In this document: positions 8,385-17,400 of the stretch, in pieces
How positions within the stretch are numbered: the stretch's first letter is position 1
How the letters are laid out: each line of letters begins with the position of its first letter
Source: Imperialibacter sp963977595
GTDB taxonomy: Bacteria; Bacteroidota; Bacteroidia; Cytophagales; Cyclobacteriaceae
DNA: 64,000 nucleotides
NCBI RefSeq assembly: GCF_048007035.1
Contig: NZ_CP180355.1
Coordinates: forward strand, 806,001 to 870,000
Reading direction: 5' to 3'
The notes under the pieces: model-generated
The model's input: only the letters and a program-made list of their open reading frames with translations
What the model was told of the DNA's origin: nothing
Database searches by the model: none
Translations under genes and position numbers: made by a program

Positions 8385-8771
8385 TTACTCATTCGCCAGT
8401 CTGTATTCCTTAATCAAAATCTCCAGGGGGATTTTCAGATGCTCGTGCAAGCGCCGTATCATTGAAACGCTCAATTTACGCTTTCGATTGAGCACCAGAG
8501 AAGCTTTTGCTTTATCACCAATGATTTGCCCCAGCTCGGTTTGGTTCATCCCAATTTCTTCCATTGAATATTTGATTGCCTCGATAGGGTCAGGTGCTTC
8601 GATGTGAAAATGCTTGTTCTCATAGTCCTCAATGAGAATCTCTAGCACTTCAGCACGATCGAAAGCCAGCGAGCCTTTTGGTTGATCAAAAATACCTCTC
8701 AATTCCTCCAATGCCCGATGATATTCTGCATCACTTCTTATTGGCCTAACTTGCATTTGCAGATCATTCAT
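8385..8771 (-). CDS. higA: HigA-type antitoxin, XRE family
   Basis: 128 residues from ATG 8771 (MNDLQMQVRPI); ATG 8801 would overlap the toxin gene by 13 bp. An N-terminal acidic helical region is followed by a C-terminal helix-turn-helix (EEIGMNQTELGQIIGDKAK then SVSMIRRLHEHLKIPLEIL). This matches the long HigA subgroup, which neutralises an upstream-encoded HigB RNase and represses the operon. The toxin gene ends 17 bp upstream. Likely autoregulated through the palindrome at 9142-9173. Confidence 0.85.
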   Translation of the reverse strand: MNDLQMQVRPIRSDAEYHRALEELRGIFDQPKGSLAFDRAEVLEILIEDYENKHFHIEAPDPIEAIKYSMEEIGMNQTELGQIIGDKAKASLVLNRKRKLSVSMIRRLHEHLKIPLEILIKEYRLANE

Positions 8772-8788
8772 ACTTCTGTAATTTAAGA

Positions 8789-9091
8789 CTAGTATTCCCA
8801 AACTGTTTCAGGATCTATCCTGTCATACTCGCCATGCGTTCCAATAAAACATATATATACAGACTGTCGTTCATAGTTAGTTTGTACTATCAATCTGTAA
8901 TCATTTTTATTGATGTTAAATATCACTCTCCCCTGTCCAATTGGTCTGGCGTGAGTAAAATTATTTAATATATCTTCCGGTTTTGTCCACGTGGCTCCCT
9001 TCACCTTTTGAATCCATAGCTTTATTCCGGTTTCTGTTTCGGGGTGCTTCAGGTAATACGCTTTTAGCGTACTCAAGGCTATTATTCTCAT
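8789..9091 (-). CDS. higB: HigB-type mRNA interferase toxin (RelE fold)
   Basis: 100 residues, the normal length for HigB. The family pattern is visible: MRIIALSTLKAYYLKHPE at the start, then GRVIFNINKNDYRLIVQTNY and VYICFIGTHGEYDRIDPE near the C-terminus (the G-T-H-x-E-Y-D block). HigB toxins cut mRNA on the ribosome. The toxin-before-antitoxin order is characteristic of higBA. Known type II toxin-antitoxin role; activity is inferred. Confidence 0.87.
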   Translation of the reverse strand: MRIIALSTLKAYYLKHPETETGIKLWIQKVKGATWTKPEDILNNFTHARPIGQGRVIFNINKNDYRLIVQTNYERQSVYICFIGTHGEYDRIDPETVWEY

Positions 9092-9141
9092 TTGTTATCA
9101 TAAGAATGTTTGCTGTTTGCATCGGAATGCCTAACCGAAGG

Positions 9142-9173
9142 TAGGTAAAAGTTTCCAAAAAGGAAACTACCTA
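9142..9173. promoter_or_regulatory. Candidate higBA operator palindrome
   Basis: TAGGTA (9142-9147) and GTTTCC (9151-9156) are mirrored by GGAAAC (9162-9167) and TACCTA (9168-9173) around an A5 centre, about 50 bp upstream of the toxin start. This is suited to binding a dimeric HTH repressor such as HigA. It could alternatively be a hairpin in a transcript from either side. Confidence 0.45.
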
Positions 9174-9326
9174 TTAAGATTTAGCTTGTCATTTCAAAGA
9201 ACTTTCCACTGAACACTTAACTACCTAATTGGCTGGCATCCGAATCGGACTTCTATCTCTGATTTCCTACCTTAGCTGTCGAAACTTTTACCATCGTCAG
9301 CTGTTTTAAGAAAAAGAAAGCTACAA

Positions 9327-9860
9327 TTGACCAACCCCATCACCATCATCGTCGGCACTAACCGGGAGCCAGCCAACTCCAGGCACATCGCTCAGATTTA
9401 CACTGATATTTTGACCACCAAAGGCGTATCGTCAGAGATCATCGATCTGGCCGACCTGCCCGAAGACTTTATCTTCTCTGCCCTGTATAAAAACAACGGC
9501 AAAAATGAAGCTTTCAACCGCTTTCGTCAGCAGATGAAAGAGTCGCAGAAGTTTGTGTTTCTGGTGCCGGAATACAATGGCTCTTACCCTGGGGTGCTCA
9601 AGGCTTTTATTGATGGCATGGAGTACCCTGGCACTTTCAGAGGCAAAAAGGCGGCGCTGGTTGGGCTCAGCTCAGGCGGACAAGGCGGTGGGCTGGCGGT
9701 GTCACACTTCACCGATGTGCTGAATTACTGCGGCACCCACGTGTTGGCGTTTAAGCCAAAGATGCCTTTTATTGAGAAACACCTGGAGGGGCAGAAGATC
9801 ACAAATAATGTCTATCTGCGGGATTTGGAGTTGCAGGCGGAGCAGCTGATTGGGTTTTAG
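9327..9860 (+). CDS. NADPH-dependent FMN reductase family protein
   Basis: 177 residues of flavodoxin-like fold. Motifs: IIVGTNREPANSRHIAQIY at the FMN-phosphate loop, VFLVPEYNGSYPGVLKAFID in the middle (the PEYNxSxPxxLKxxID signature of the family), and ALVGLSSGGQGGG. Such enzymes reduce FMN, quinones or azo compounds with NAD(P)H. The start codon is TTG at 9327; the next in-frame Met lies past residue 65, inside the fold, so TTG is the only sensible start. It stands alone, convergent with the response-regulator gene. Confidence 0.87.
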   Translation: MTNPITIIVGTNREPANSRHIAQIYTDILTTKGVSSEIIDLADLPEDFIFSALYKNNGKNEAFNRFRQQMKESQKFVFLVPEYNGSYPGVLKAFIDGMEYPGTFRGKKAALVGLSSGGQGGGLAVSHFTDVLNYCGTHVLAFKPKMPFIEKHLEGQKITNNVYLRDLELQAEQLIGF

Positions 9861-9927
9861 GGAAGCCAACTCTTGAATGTGGAGCATTGAGCTTCGCAGT
9901 TGCCCGACTAAAAACCACCAGATTACC

Positions 9928-10578
9928 CTACAAGCTAATAATAACTGCCTTCTGCTCTATGGCCCAAATAGACAGGCTATGGGCATGCCCTGACAAAGCC
10001 AGCTTTCCGATAATATTGCTCCTGTGCTTTTCCACGGTGCGTTCCGACACATGCAACTTATCTGCAATGGCTTGTGAGCTCAGCTGACTGGCGATCAATT
10101 TCAGTATTTTGCGTTCGGATGGCGAAAGCAACTCAAGCCTTTTGAGGTTTTCACTCACCATGCTCAAGTCCTTATTGAGTATAGATGGGCTATAATAAAA
10201 CTCGCCCAGCGCCACCTTTTCCAGGCATTTGAATATCTCCGAATTGGTATCTTCCTTTAGCAGGTACCCCGCTATATGAAGGCTTTTCGCCTGAGCTATA
10301 AACTCTGCTTCTTTGTGATAAGAGAGGATAACAAATTTTGTTGGCAAGCCTTTTTTTCTGCATTCATCAGCCACCGCAAAGCCGGTGAGGTAGGGCATCT
10401 CAATATCCAGCACTGCCACCTCGGGCCGGTGATCTTCAATTAACTTCAATGCCTCACTTCCATCGCTGGCCGCCCCCACCACGTTGACTCCTCCATTTAT
10501 CAAGGTGGCTTTGAGTCCCTGCAATAGCAGCGGATGGTCGTCGGCCACCACGGCCGAAAGGTTTGTTAAATCGATCAT
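9928..10578 (-). CDS. NarL/LuxR-family response regulator
   Basis: 216 residues. The N-terminal receiver has the acidic pocket (VVADDHPLLLQGL), phospho-acceptor Asp in VAVLDIEMPYLTG near residue 56 and Lys in GYLLKEDT. The C-terminal LuxR HTH is LSPSERKILKLIA through ISERTVEKHRSNI-like helices (seen as VSERTVEKHRSNIIGKL). It starts 2 bp from the end of the upstream sensor-kinase gene, so the two form a two-component pair. Target genes are unknown. Confidence 0.93.
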   Translation of the reverse strand: MIDLTNLSAVVADDHPLLLQGLKATLINGGVNVVGAASDGSEALKLIEDHRPEVAVLDIEMPYLTGFAVADECRKKGLPTKFVILSYHKEAEFIAQAKSLHIAGYLLKEDTNSEIFKCLEKVALGEFYYSPSILNKDLSMVSENLKRLELLSPSERKILKLIASQLSSQAIADKLHVSERTVEKHRSNIIGKLALSGHAHSLSIWAIEQKAVIISL

Positions 10579-10579
10579 T

Positions 10580-12529
10580 TTAAGCTGGCTTGTCTATCAC
10601 TAAAGTAACACTGGTTCCCTTCCCTTTCGTGGCTTCAATTAGAATTTTACCTCCGACCAGCTGAGTTCTTTCCTTCAGGGTCTTCATGCCCAAACTGTGA
10701 ATGGTATCGGGCTTTTCCGTGAGATCGAACCCCACACCATAGTCCTGCACCGTCACGGTCACTTTTCTCTCCTCCTGGTTAACACGGACAAGGGCCGATT
10801 CAGTTTGAGAATGCTTGATGAGGTTATTGAGCGTTTCCTGGACGATCCGGTAAATTTGAAGTTCATGTTCTCTGGAGAAGATGTTGTCGATGGATTCAAT
10901 TTCCTCTGTAAAGAAGATGTCAGTTACCTCATCAGCATCATTCACCAGCTTTTGAATGCTAGCGGTAAGTCCCAGCCTGTCGAGCACAGCGGGGTGCAAA
11001 GCTTTGGAAATGGTTCGCACCTCCTCGAGGGCTCTGCTCACCATAGAAGCGGTGGTGTCGTCCTGGTTTAAGGCCACTTTGTTTTTAATCAGTATCAGAC
11101 TCTGCCCTACAGAGTCGTGGAGGTCCCGGGCCACTCTTTTTCGTTCTTCTTCATGAGACGAAAGCAACTGCCGGGAAAACCGTTCCTGCATCAATTTGGC
11201 GTTCAAAGCGAACTTTCTGGAGCGGAACAGGTAAGCGCTACCAAATAATGACAGCATGCCCAGGCCTATCGCCCAGGCCAGTCTTGTTTTGAAAAGACTG
11301 GCTGCCGAAATAAGTTTGATCTCCCCATCTTGCCGTGCAATGGTCACATCCTTTTTGTTGGTTTCGTATATGGCGTTCAGCTGCTTCACCTGGTGGGATT
11401 TTTCCTGATCGAAAACGGAATCTTTCATCGCCTCGGATTGAAGCATATATTCATACCCTTCCTTGTAACGACCTAACGCCGAGTGTGCCTCAGCCAGCCG
11501 TTTCAATACTTTCTGTTCCATGTCCCTGTTCGGATACCTGGCAAGAAGCTCCATGGTTTTTTCCCCACTATCGATAGACTTTTGATAGAAGTCATAGTTC
11601 AGATAAAGCTGTTGGTACTTGGCATAGGCGTGGACGGTGGAGGCCGGCTGCTTGATCACTTCTTCTTTCAGCTTCAAAGACCTGCCCAGGTAATCAAGCG
11701 CTTTGGGGAAATCACCCTGATCAGCAAAAATCATGGCGTAATTTCCCAGTATAATGGACAGTGACTGCAGGTCATTCATCTTCTCTGCGAAAAAAATTCC
11801 TTTTTCATCGTACTCCCGGGCCTTGTCAAGCTTGTTCATGTTGTGGCTCAATACACCCAGATTGAGGTAATCGGTGAGAAAACGGGAAGTATCGCCAAAC
11901 GAAATGTTGAGTTCGAGGGCTTTGAGCAAGTGCTTTTCGGCACTTTCATAATCTTTGGTAGTCCGGTATAAATTGCCCAGGTTACCATGGATCAAGGCAA
12001 TGCCCGATGAATCGCCGAGCTGCTCTCGCAACACTAAGGATTGCAAATAATAATCGATGGCACCGGGGTAGTTAACCAGGGAGAATTGAACCCTTGCAAT
12101 GAAGTTGAGGCAATAAGCTTCCAGTTGCTTGTTTCCAATTTCTCTGGCGATTGAAATGGATTTGTTAAAATACTCAAGACTCTTCTCAGCATCCGCTTTG
12201 ATATTATAATAGTGGCCAATATTGTTTAAGCTATTGATCATGCCTTCTTTGGATCCTGCCTCTTCGCTTAGCAACAATGCCCTGGTGGCGTAGTTGAGGG
12301 AGGAGTCGGGTATGAAACTCTCAAACTCATCGCAAATTTCATTAAGTAGACGGATTTTATCGACCCCTTCTGAGTGCGATAGCTCGGTTTTCAAGGCTTT
12401 GATCCTGGCACTCTCGGTTACTTGCGCTGACAGGAGACTGCTGCTAAACAATGAAAATAACAAGAGAAGAGCGGCTGGTTTCAGCTTCGCAGCCTGTCCG
12501 CCTGCAGGCAGGAAGGTGCTTATCATCAT
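10580..12529 (-). CDS. TPR-repeat sensor histidine kinase (NarX/DesK type)
   Basis: 649 residues from ATG 12529 (or 12526), giving a signal/anchor segment (KPAALLLLFSLFSSSLLSAQ); the ATG at 12604 adds a polar leader. About 350 residues of tetratricopeptide repeats follow (periplasmic, for example SLNNIGHYYNIKADAEKSLE and HGNLGNLYRTTKDYESAEKH). Then come a transmembrane helix (LAWAIGLGMLSLFGSAYLF), the HisKA_3 phosphoacceptor box (RKRVARDLHDSVGQSL) and an HATPase domain with N-box QETLNNLIKHS and G-box DYGVGFD. Paired with the adjacent NarL-type regulator. TPR kinases of this type are common in Bacteroidota; the signal is unknown. Confidence 0.9.
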   Translation of the reverse strand: MMISTFLPAGGQAAKLKPAALLLLFSLFSSSLLSAQVTESARIKALKTELSHSEGVDKIRLLNEICDEFESFIPDSSLNYATRALLLSEEAGSKEGMINSLNNIGHYYNIKADAEKSLEYFNKSISIAREIGNKQLEAYCLNFIARVQFSLVNYPGAIDYYLQSLVLREQLGDSSGIALIHGNLGNLYRTTKDYESAEKHLLKALELNISFGDTSRFLTDYLNLGVLSHNMNKLDKAREYDEKGIFFAEKMNDLQSLSIILGNYAMIFADQGDFPKALDYLGRSLKLKEEVIKQPASTVHAYAKYQQLYLNYDFYQKSIDSGEKTMELLARYPNRDMEQKVLKRLAEAHSALGRYKEGYEYMLQSEAMKDSVFDQEKSHQVKQLNAIYETNKKDVTIARQDGEIKLISAASLFKTRLAWAIGLGMLSLFGSAYLFRSRKFALNAKLMQERFSRQLLSSHEEERKRVARDLHDSVGQSLILIKNKVALNQDDTTASMVSRALEEVRTISKALHPAVLDRLGLTASIQKLVNDADEVTDIFFTEEIESIDNIFSREHELQIYRIVQETLNNLIKHSQTESALVRVNQEERKVTVTVQDYGVGFDLTEKPDTIHSLGMKTLKERTQLVGGKILIEATKGKGTSVTLVIDKPA

Positions 12530-12604
12530 AGGTAAATCAACACGACTATCTGGTTCACGGATGAAGATATACAATCTCATTCTACCCATGGCATAACGGT
12601 TCAA

Positions 12605-12902
12605 TAAATTTCACCTCACCCGAAATATTGAATTTTTGTGGGGCCAACTATAAAAATACGTGGCACTACGTAGGCTTTTACGTGGCGCCTCGTATTTCCG
12701 CTCATTCCAAATAAACCCAGCTTTACCAAATCATTGAGGTGTGAAAAAAAATGTGCCTATCGAACGTTTACCACAAACAACGTATTGCCGACAATCCAAC
12801 TTCGGGATACCGGGCAGCACGCTCGTTTTGTTGCTCACCTTGCCTCAGCACTGTTGCCGATGCAATTTCAATTAGAAGCTGAAAGATACTAAAGCTTAGC
12901 TC
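12605..12902. other. Divergent intergenic region with phased TACGT motifs
   Basis: 298 bp between the sensor-kinase gene and the PorP/OmpA gene, no ORF. TACGT occurs at 12657, 12667 and 12679 (two of the three as TACGTGGC), nearly in helical phase, about 130 bp upstream of the kinase start. This could be an operator, but it is weak evidence. Confidence 0.35.
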
Positions 12903-12917
12903 ATGCAAGAATCTACT

Positions 12918-14405
12918 ATGTCCCCCCGAAAGTTCTTTCTCTTCTTCGCCCTCTTATTTTTCGGATCCGGTCTCTCCGCTCAAAGCCTTTTCTTTAACCA
13001 GTACCAGTTGAGCCCTTTGGCTACTAACCCCGGCCAGGCAGGCATGGCGCAGGGCGCCTGGGTAGGAATCAACTACCGAAGCGTGCCTCTTCACCTGGGT
13101 GAAAAATTTACAACCACGCAGGTTTCAGCATTGTACCCCATTGGGGTTGGCAAACACCGACTGGTGCTCTCCGGAAGCTTCTACAGCGACAGAGTGACAG
13201 AGTTTTTCAATACCAACGGAGGCTCTTTGGGTGCTGCCGTAAGCATCGCCCTCAGCGAACGCAGTTCACTCAGCTTTGGCACACAAGCCGTCATGTTTGG
13301 CAACAGCTTGGTTGGCGACGTATCTACAGACAGCCAGTTCATCAATGGCGTTTACGACCCGACCGCTTCAACCGGAGAACGGATGAATGGCAGCAGCCGA
13401 ACGGCAGTTTCGGCCAGTAGTGGACTTTACTGGCAGCTGCGAGACGACGAAGATCGTGTGAAAGCTTTTGCGGGCATCTCTCTTTTCAACTTTACTAACC
13501 CAGAAATATCGTATTCAGATCAAAACAGTCAAAAGCTACCCGCTACCTACAAGGCAACGTTAGGCTACGAAATTTTCAGACAGGGCGAGTTTGCCGTTGT
13601 TCCTACAGCGCAGGGCAGTGTTACCAATGGAAATAGGCTACTACAGGCTGGCAGCTTGTTTACCTACGACCTCATGAACAGTGACGCAAAGCAGGTTGGG
13701 TTGGGTGGCTGGTACAACGCCAATGAACTGATGGTGTTTTCGGTGCAGTACCAGCAGCCAGCTCTGAAAGCCGCTCTGAGCTTTGAGCTGCCTTTAAGCA
13801 ACGCTTACCAAAGTGCTGTTGGCAGCCCGCTCGAGATAGCTATTTTTTATCGGATTTTTAAGAAAAGGAAGAGGCAAGCAGCAGTCGGGGAGGTTGAGTC
13901 GGCAGAACCAGTGAGCAGGTTGATCGAACATGTTGGAGCGGACCGACCTAAGGAAAATACGGCAGCTGTTGAGCCAAGAAAGGAGCCTGAGGAACTACCA
14001 GCGACAGTGCAGCCAGCAATAGAAGTGGTTGCGCCATTGGCACTGTCAGCGGAAGAAGAAAAGATTGTGGACCAGAACGTACGATTCAAACTGGACAGTG
14101 ACATACTCGACGATCCATCGCAGGAATATCTTGACCAGGTGGCCGCCATCTTCCAACACCATGCAAGCCTTCATATTCAATTAACGGGCCACACCTGCAA
14201 CACGGGAAGTCTGGAGGTCAACCAAAGCCTTTCGCTAAAGCGGGCTAAAAACGTAAAAGCCTACCTGGTCAACAAAGGTATTGGCGAGAACCGGGTCACA
14301 ACCATAGGAATGGGCGAAACTGAGCCCCTGACCGACAATTCCACCGAGGCCCTGAGGCAGCTTAACAGAAGAGTGGAAATTAAAATAGTGGAAAAAAATG
14401 ACTAG
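12918..14405 (+). CDS. PorP/SprF-family type IX secretion partner fused to an OmpA domain
   Basis: About 495 residues (ATG 12903 would add five). The signal peptide ends LSAQ and is followed at once by SLFFNQYQLSPLATNPGQAG, the typical opening of PorP/SprF outer-membrane proteins. The barrel runs to about residue 310. A proline/glutamate-rich linker follows, then an OmpA-like peptidoglycan-binding domain (IQLTGHTCNTGS, SLKRAKNVKAYLVNKGI, NRRVEIKIV). SprF in Flavobacterium johnsoniae is needed for surface export of the adjacent SprB adhesin. The giant T9SS-type adhesin gene directly downstream makes the same job likely here. The fused OmpA domain would anchor the protein to the cell wall. Confidence 0.88.
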   Translation: MSPRKFFLFFALLFFGSGLSAQSLFFNQYQLSPLATNPGQAGMAQGAWVGINYRSVPLHLGEKFTTTQVSALYPIGVGKHRLVLSGSFYSDRVTEFFNTNGGSLGAAVSIALSERSSLSFGTQAVMFGNSLVGDVSTDSQFINGVYDPTASTGERMNGSSRTAVSASSGLYWQLRDDEDRVKAFAGISLFNFTNPEISYSDQNSQKLPATYKATLGYEIFRQGEFAVVPTAQGSVTNGNRLLQAGSLFTYDLMNSDAKQVGLGGWYNANELMVFSVQYQQPALKAALSFELPLSNAYQSAVGSPLEIAIFYRIFKKRKRQAAVGEVESAEPVSRLIEHVGADRPKENTAAVEPRKEPEELPATVQPAIEVVAPLALSAEEEKIVDQNVRFKLDSDILDDPSQEYLDQVAAIFQHHASLHIQLTGHTCNTGSLEVNQSLSLKRAKNVKAYLVNKGIGENRVTTIGMGETEPLTDNSTEALRQLNRRVEIKIVEKND

Positions 14406-14466
14406 CCAACTCAATAACACACCGAAGAAATGTGGTTTCCCGTTTCGGGCTGCGCCCTTTATAAAC

Positions 14467-17400
14467 ATGAACAGACACTTATACAAAATCATCATAACGT
14501 TCTTCGTCTTTGCCTCTTTTTGCAGCTCGCTGGCCGTAGCGCAACCAAATGCAGAATTTTCAATTACCCCGGGCAGTAAGTGTAAAAATGATGAGGTAAC
14601 GTTTGTTAATTTATCCACCGGCAGCATTGTCGACTACCTCTGGGATTTTGGAGACGGCACCACCTCTGATGAGATAAATCCAACCCATACTTATACGACC
14701 CCGGGAACTTTCACCGTCATTTTAACTGCGACTGATGCTGGTGGTTTAACAGACTCGTATAACAAGTCATACATTGTGCGCCCCCCTGCGGCCAATTTTG
14801 ATTTAAGCCCGGCCATTGGCCTCGGAGCCCCTAAAACAATATTCTTTACAGATCAATCCGTTCTGCCCGACACCTGGCAGTGGAATTTTGGTGATGGAGG
14901 TACATCGACGGCACAAAACCCTATTCATTCTTTTACTTCAGTTGGTGACTTTAATGTGCGGCTCACGGTTGTAGATACCGTGTACGGATGCAGCGATTAT
15001 GTGGAAAAGGCTGTGAAAATAGTACAGCTGGGGGCTGACTTTACCGGCTCCTCGCTCTTTGGATGCGGGCCGCTCACTGCAAATTTCACTGACGCATCAA
15101 CGTCTTCATCGGTCATCACTTCATGGGCCTGGAATTTTGGTGATGGCGGTACTTCGAGTGACCAGAATCCATCCCACAAATACGATAGTCCGGGCACTTA
15201 CACAGTTGCCCTGACCATTACAGATGAAAACAATTTCACTAGTACCAAAACAAGAACGAATTACGTACAGGTGATTGGGCCCAGTGTTAAGTTTAAGGCA
15301 ACTTCCACAACCGTGGCAGCTGCGCCTGCTACAATCAATTTTCAGGACAATACTACCAGTGGATCCCCTGTTACAAGTCGGACATGGGATTTTGGAGACG
15401 GGACAACCTCAAATGCCCTGAACCCGAGTCATGAATATACCACCTCCGGAATCTTTGACGTGAAACTCACCGTGACTGATCTGGATGGTTGCTCCCGCAC
15501 ACTCACAAAAACAAATTATATCAATACCATTCCAGGAGCCTACGATATCTCCATAGCTATTTATGATGGCAATGAAGATCGTTTTTCGGTGACAGCACAA
15601 GAAGGCGCACCTTTCTCTCTGGCCTTTAGTGCAGATGGCTCCAAAATGTTTGTCATCGGCCTTATTGGAAGGGACATCAACGAATATAACCTGACCACTG
15701 CCTGGGATGTATCCACGGCCAGTTATGCAGGGAATGCCGAACGCCTTTCGGTGGCATCAGAAGAAACTTCTCCAACCTCTCTGACCTTTAGTGCGGACGG
15801 CTTCAAAATGTTTGTCCAGGGTAATTCCGGAGATGACATCAACGAATATACCCTGACCACTGCCTGGGATGTGTCCACGGCCAGCTATGCGGGGGATGCT
15901 GAACGCTTTTCGGTGGCATCACAAGAAACCTCTCCCAGATCTCTGGCCTTTAGCTCAGACGGTACTAAAATGTTTGTGATGGGTAATGAAGGGCTGGATA
16001 TCAACGAATACAACCTGACGACCGCCTGGGATGTGTCTACGGCCAGCTATGCTGGTGATGGCGAACGTTTTTCAGTAGCAGCACAAGAAACCGAACTTCG
16101 CTCTCTTGCCTTTAGTGCGGATGGTGCTAAAATGTTTGTGATGGGTTCTGATGGAGACGATATCAACGAATATAACCTGACCACAGCCTGGGACGTGTCC
16201 ACGGCTACCTATGCTGGAGATAATGAGCGCTTTTCGGTGGCAGTCGATCCGGTATCATTGGCCTTTAGTGCCGATGGCACCAAAATGTTTGTGATGAATT
16301 TACCCTCAAGGATTATCAACGAATACTCGCTTGCAGCTCCTGTAGTTACTGGAGCAGCAGCTAACCAGGCTGTAAATGATAATGCCACTCTTAGTCCATT
16401 TTCAACTATAACAGTCCAGGACCCTAATGGAGACAATGTCTCCGCCACCATTACATTGGATGACAACGCCAATGGGCGATTGACCGGTGCAGGATTAACA
16501 GGACTAGGACCATATACCTTAGCAAGCACAGATGCAGCCAGTTTGCAAACTAGCCTTAGGGCATTGGTATTTTCACCAAGGGAGAACAGGGTAGCTAGCG
16601 GAAATACGGAAACCACCACTTTTACTTTGGATGTAAGAGATGGGACATTTAGCCATACCGATAATAGAACAACCGTAGTTTCAAGCCCCGTTGGCCCAAC
16701 AGTTTCTATAAGAAGTGGAGGAGCTACTGATCCAACTAATGGCCCCTTTACTGTAATATTTCTTTTTTCGGAGGACATAGACCTAGGAGGTTTTTCTGCT
16801 GATGACATTACGGTAAACAATGGCACGGCTACTAGACCAGATAAGTATTCTATTGATATCAGTGAATACGTTGCCACAATAACGCCCACTACAGATGGCC
16901 TGGTGACCGTAGATTTGGCAGCAGGTGTAGTTCAGGATTTAGGAGGTGCAGATAATATCGCCGCTACCCAATTCACCATCGAAGCCGACCTCACCTCCCC
17001 CACGCTGACGATAAGCAGTGCAGTGGCCGATCCCACCAACGGAGCTTTTACCACCACTTTTACCTTTTCGGAAGGCGTGACAGGTTTTGATGTTACCGAC
17101 ATTTCTGTTGGCAACGGAACCGCCACCAGCTTTGCCTCCAACAGCGCTTCGGTATACACCGCTGTCATTACCCCAAGCGCCGACGGGACTGTCACCGTAG
17201 ATGTTGCCGCCAATGCAGCACAGGATGCCGCTACCAATGGAAACGCTGCAGCCTCTCAATTCACCATCGAAGCCGACCTCACCTCTCCCACGCTGACGAT
17301 AAGTAGTGCGGCGGCCGATCCCACCAATGGAGCGTTTACCGCTACCTTTACTTTTTCAGAAGACGTGACAGGCTTTGATGTTACCGACATTTCTGTTGGC

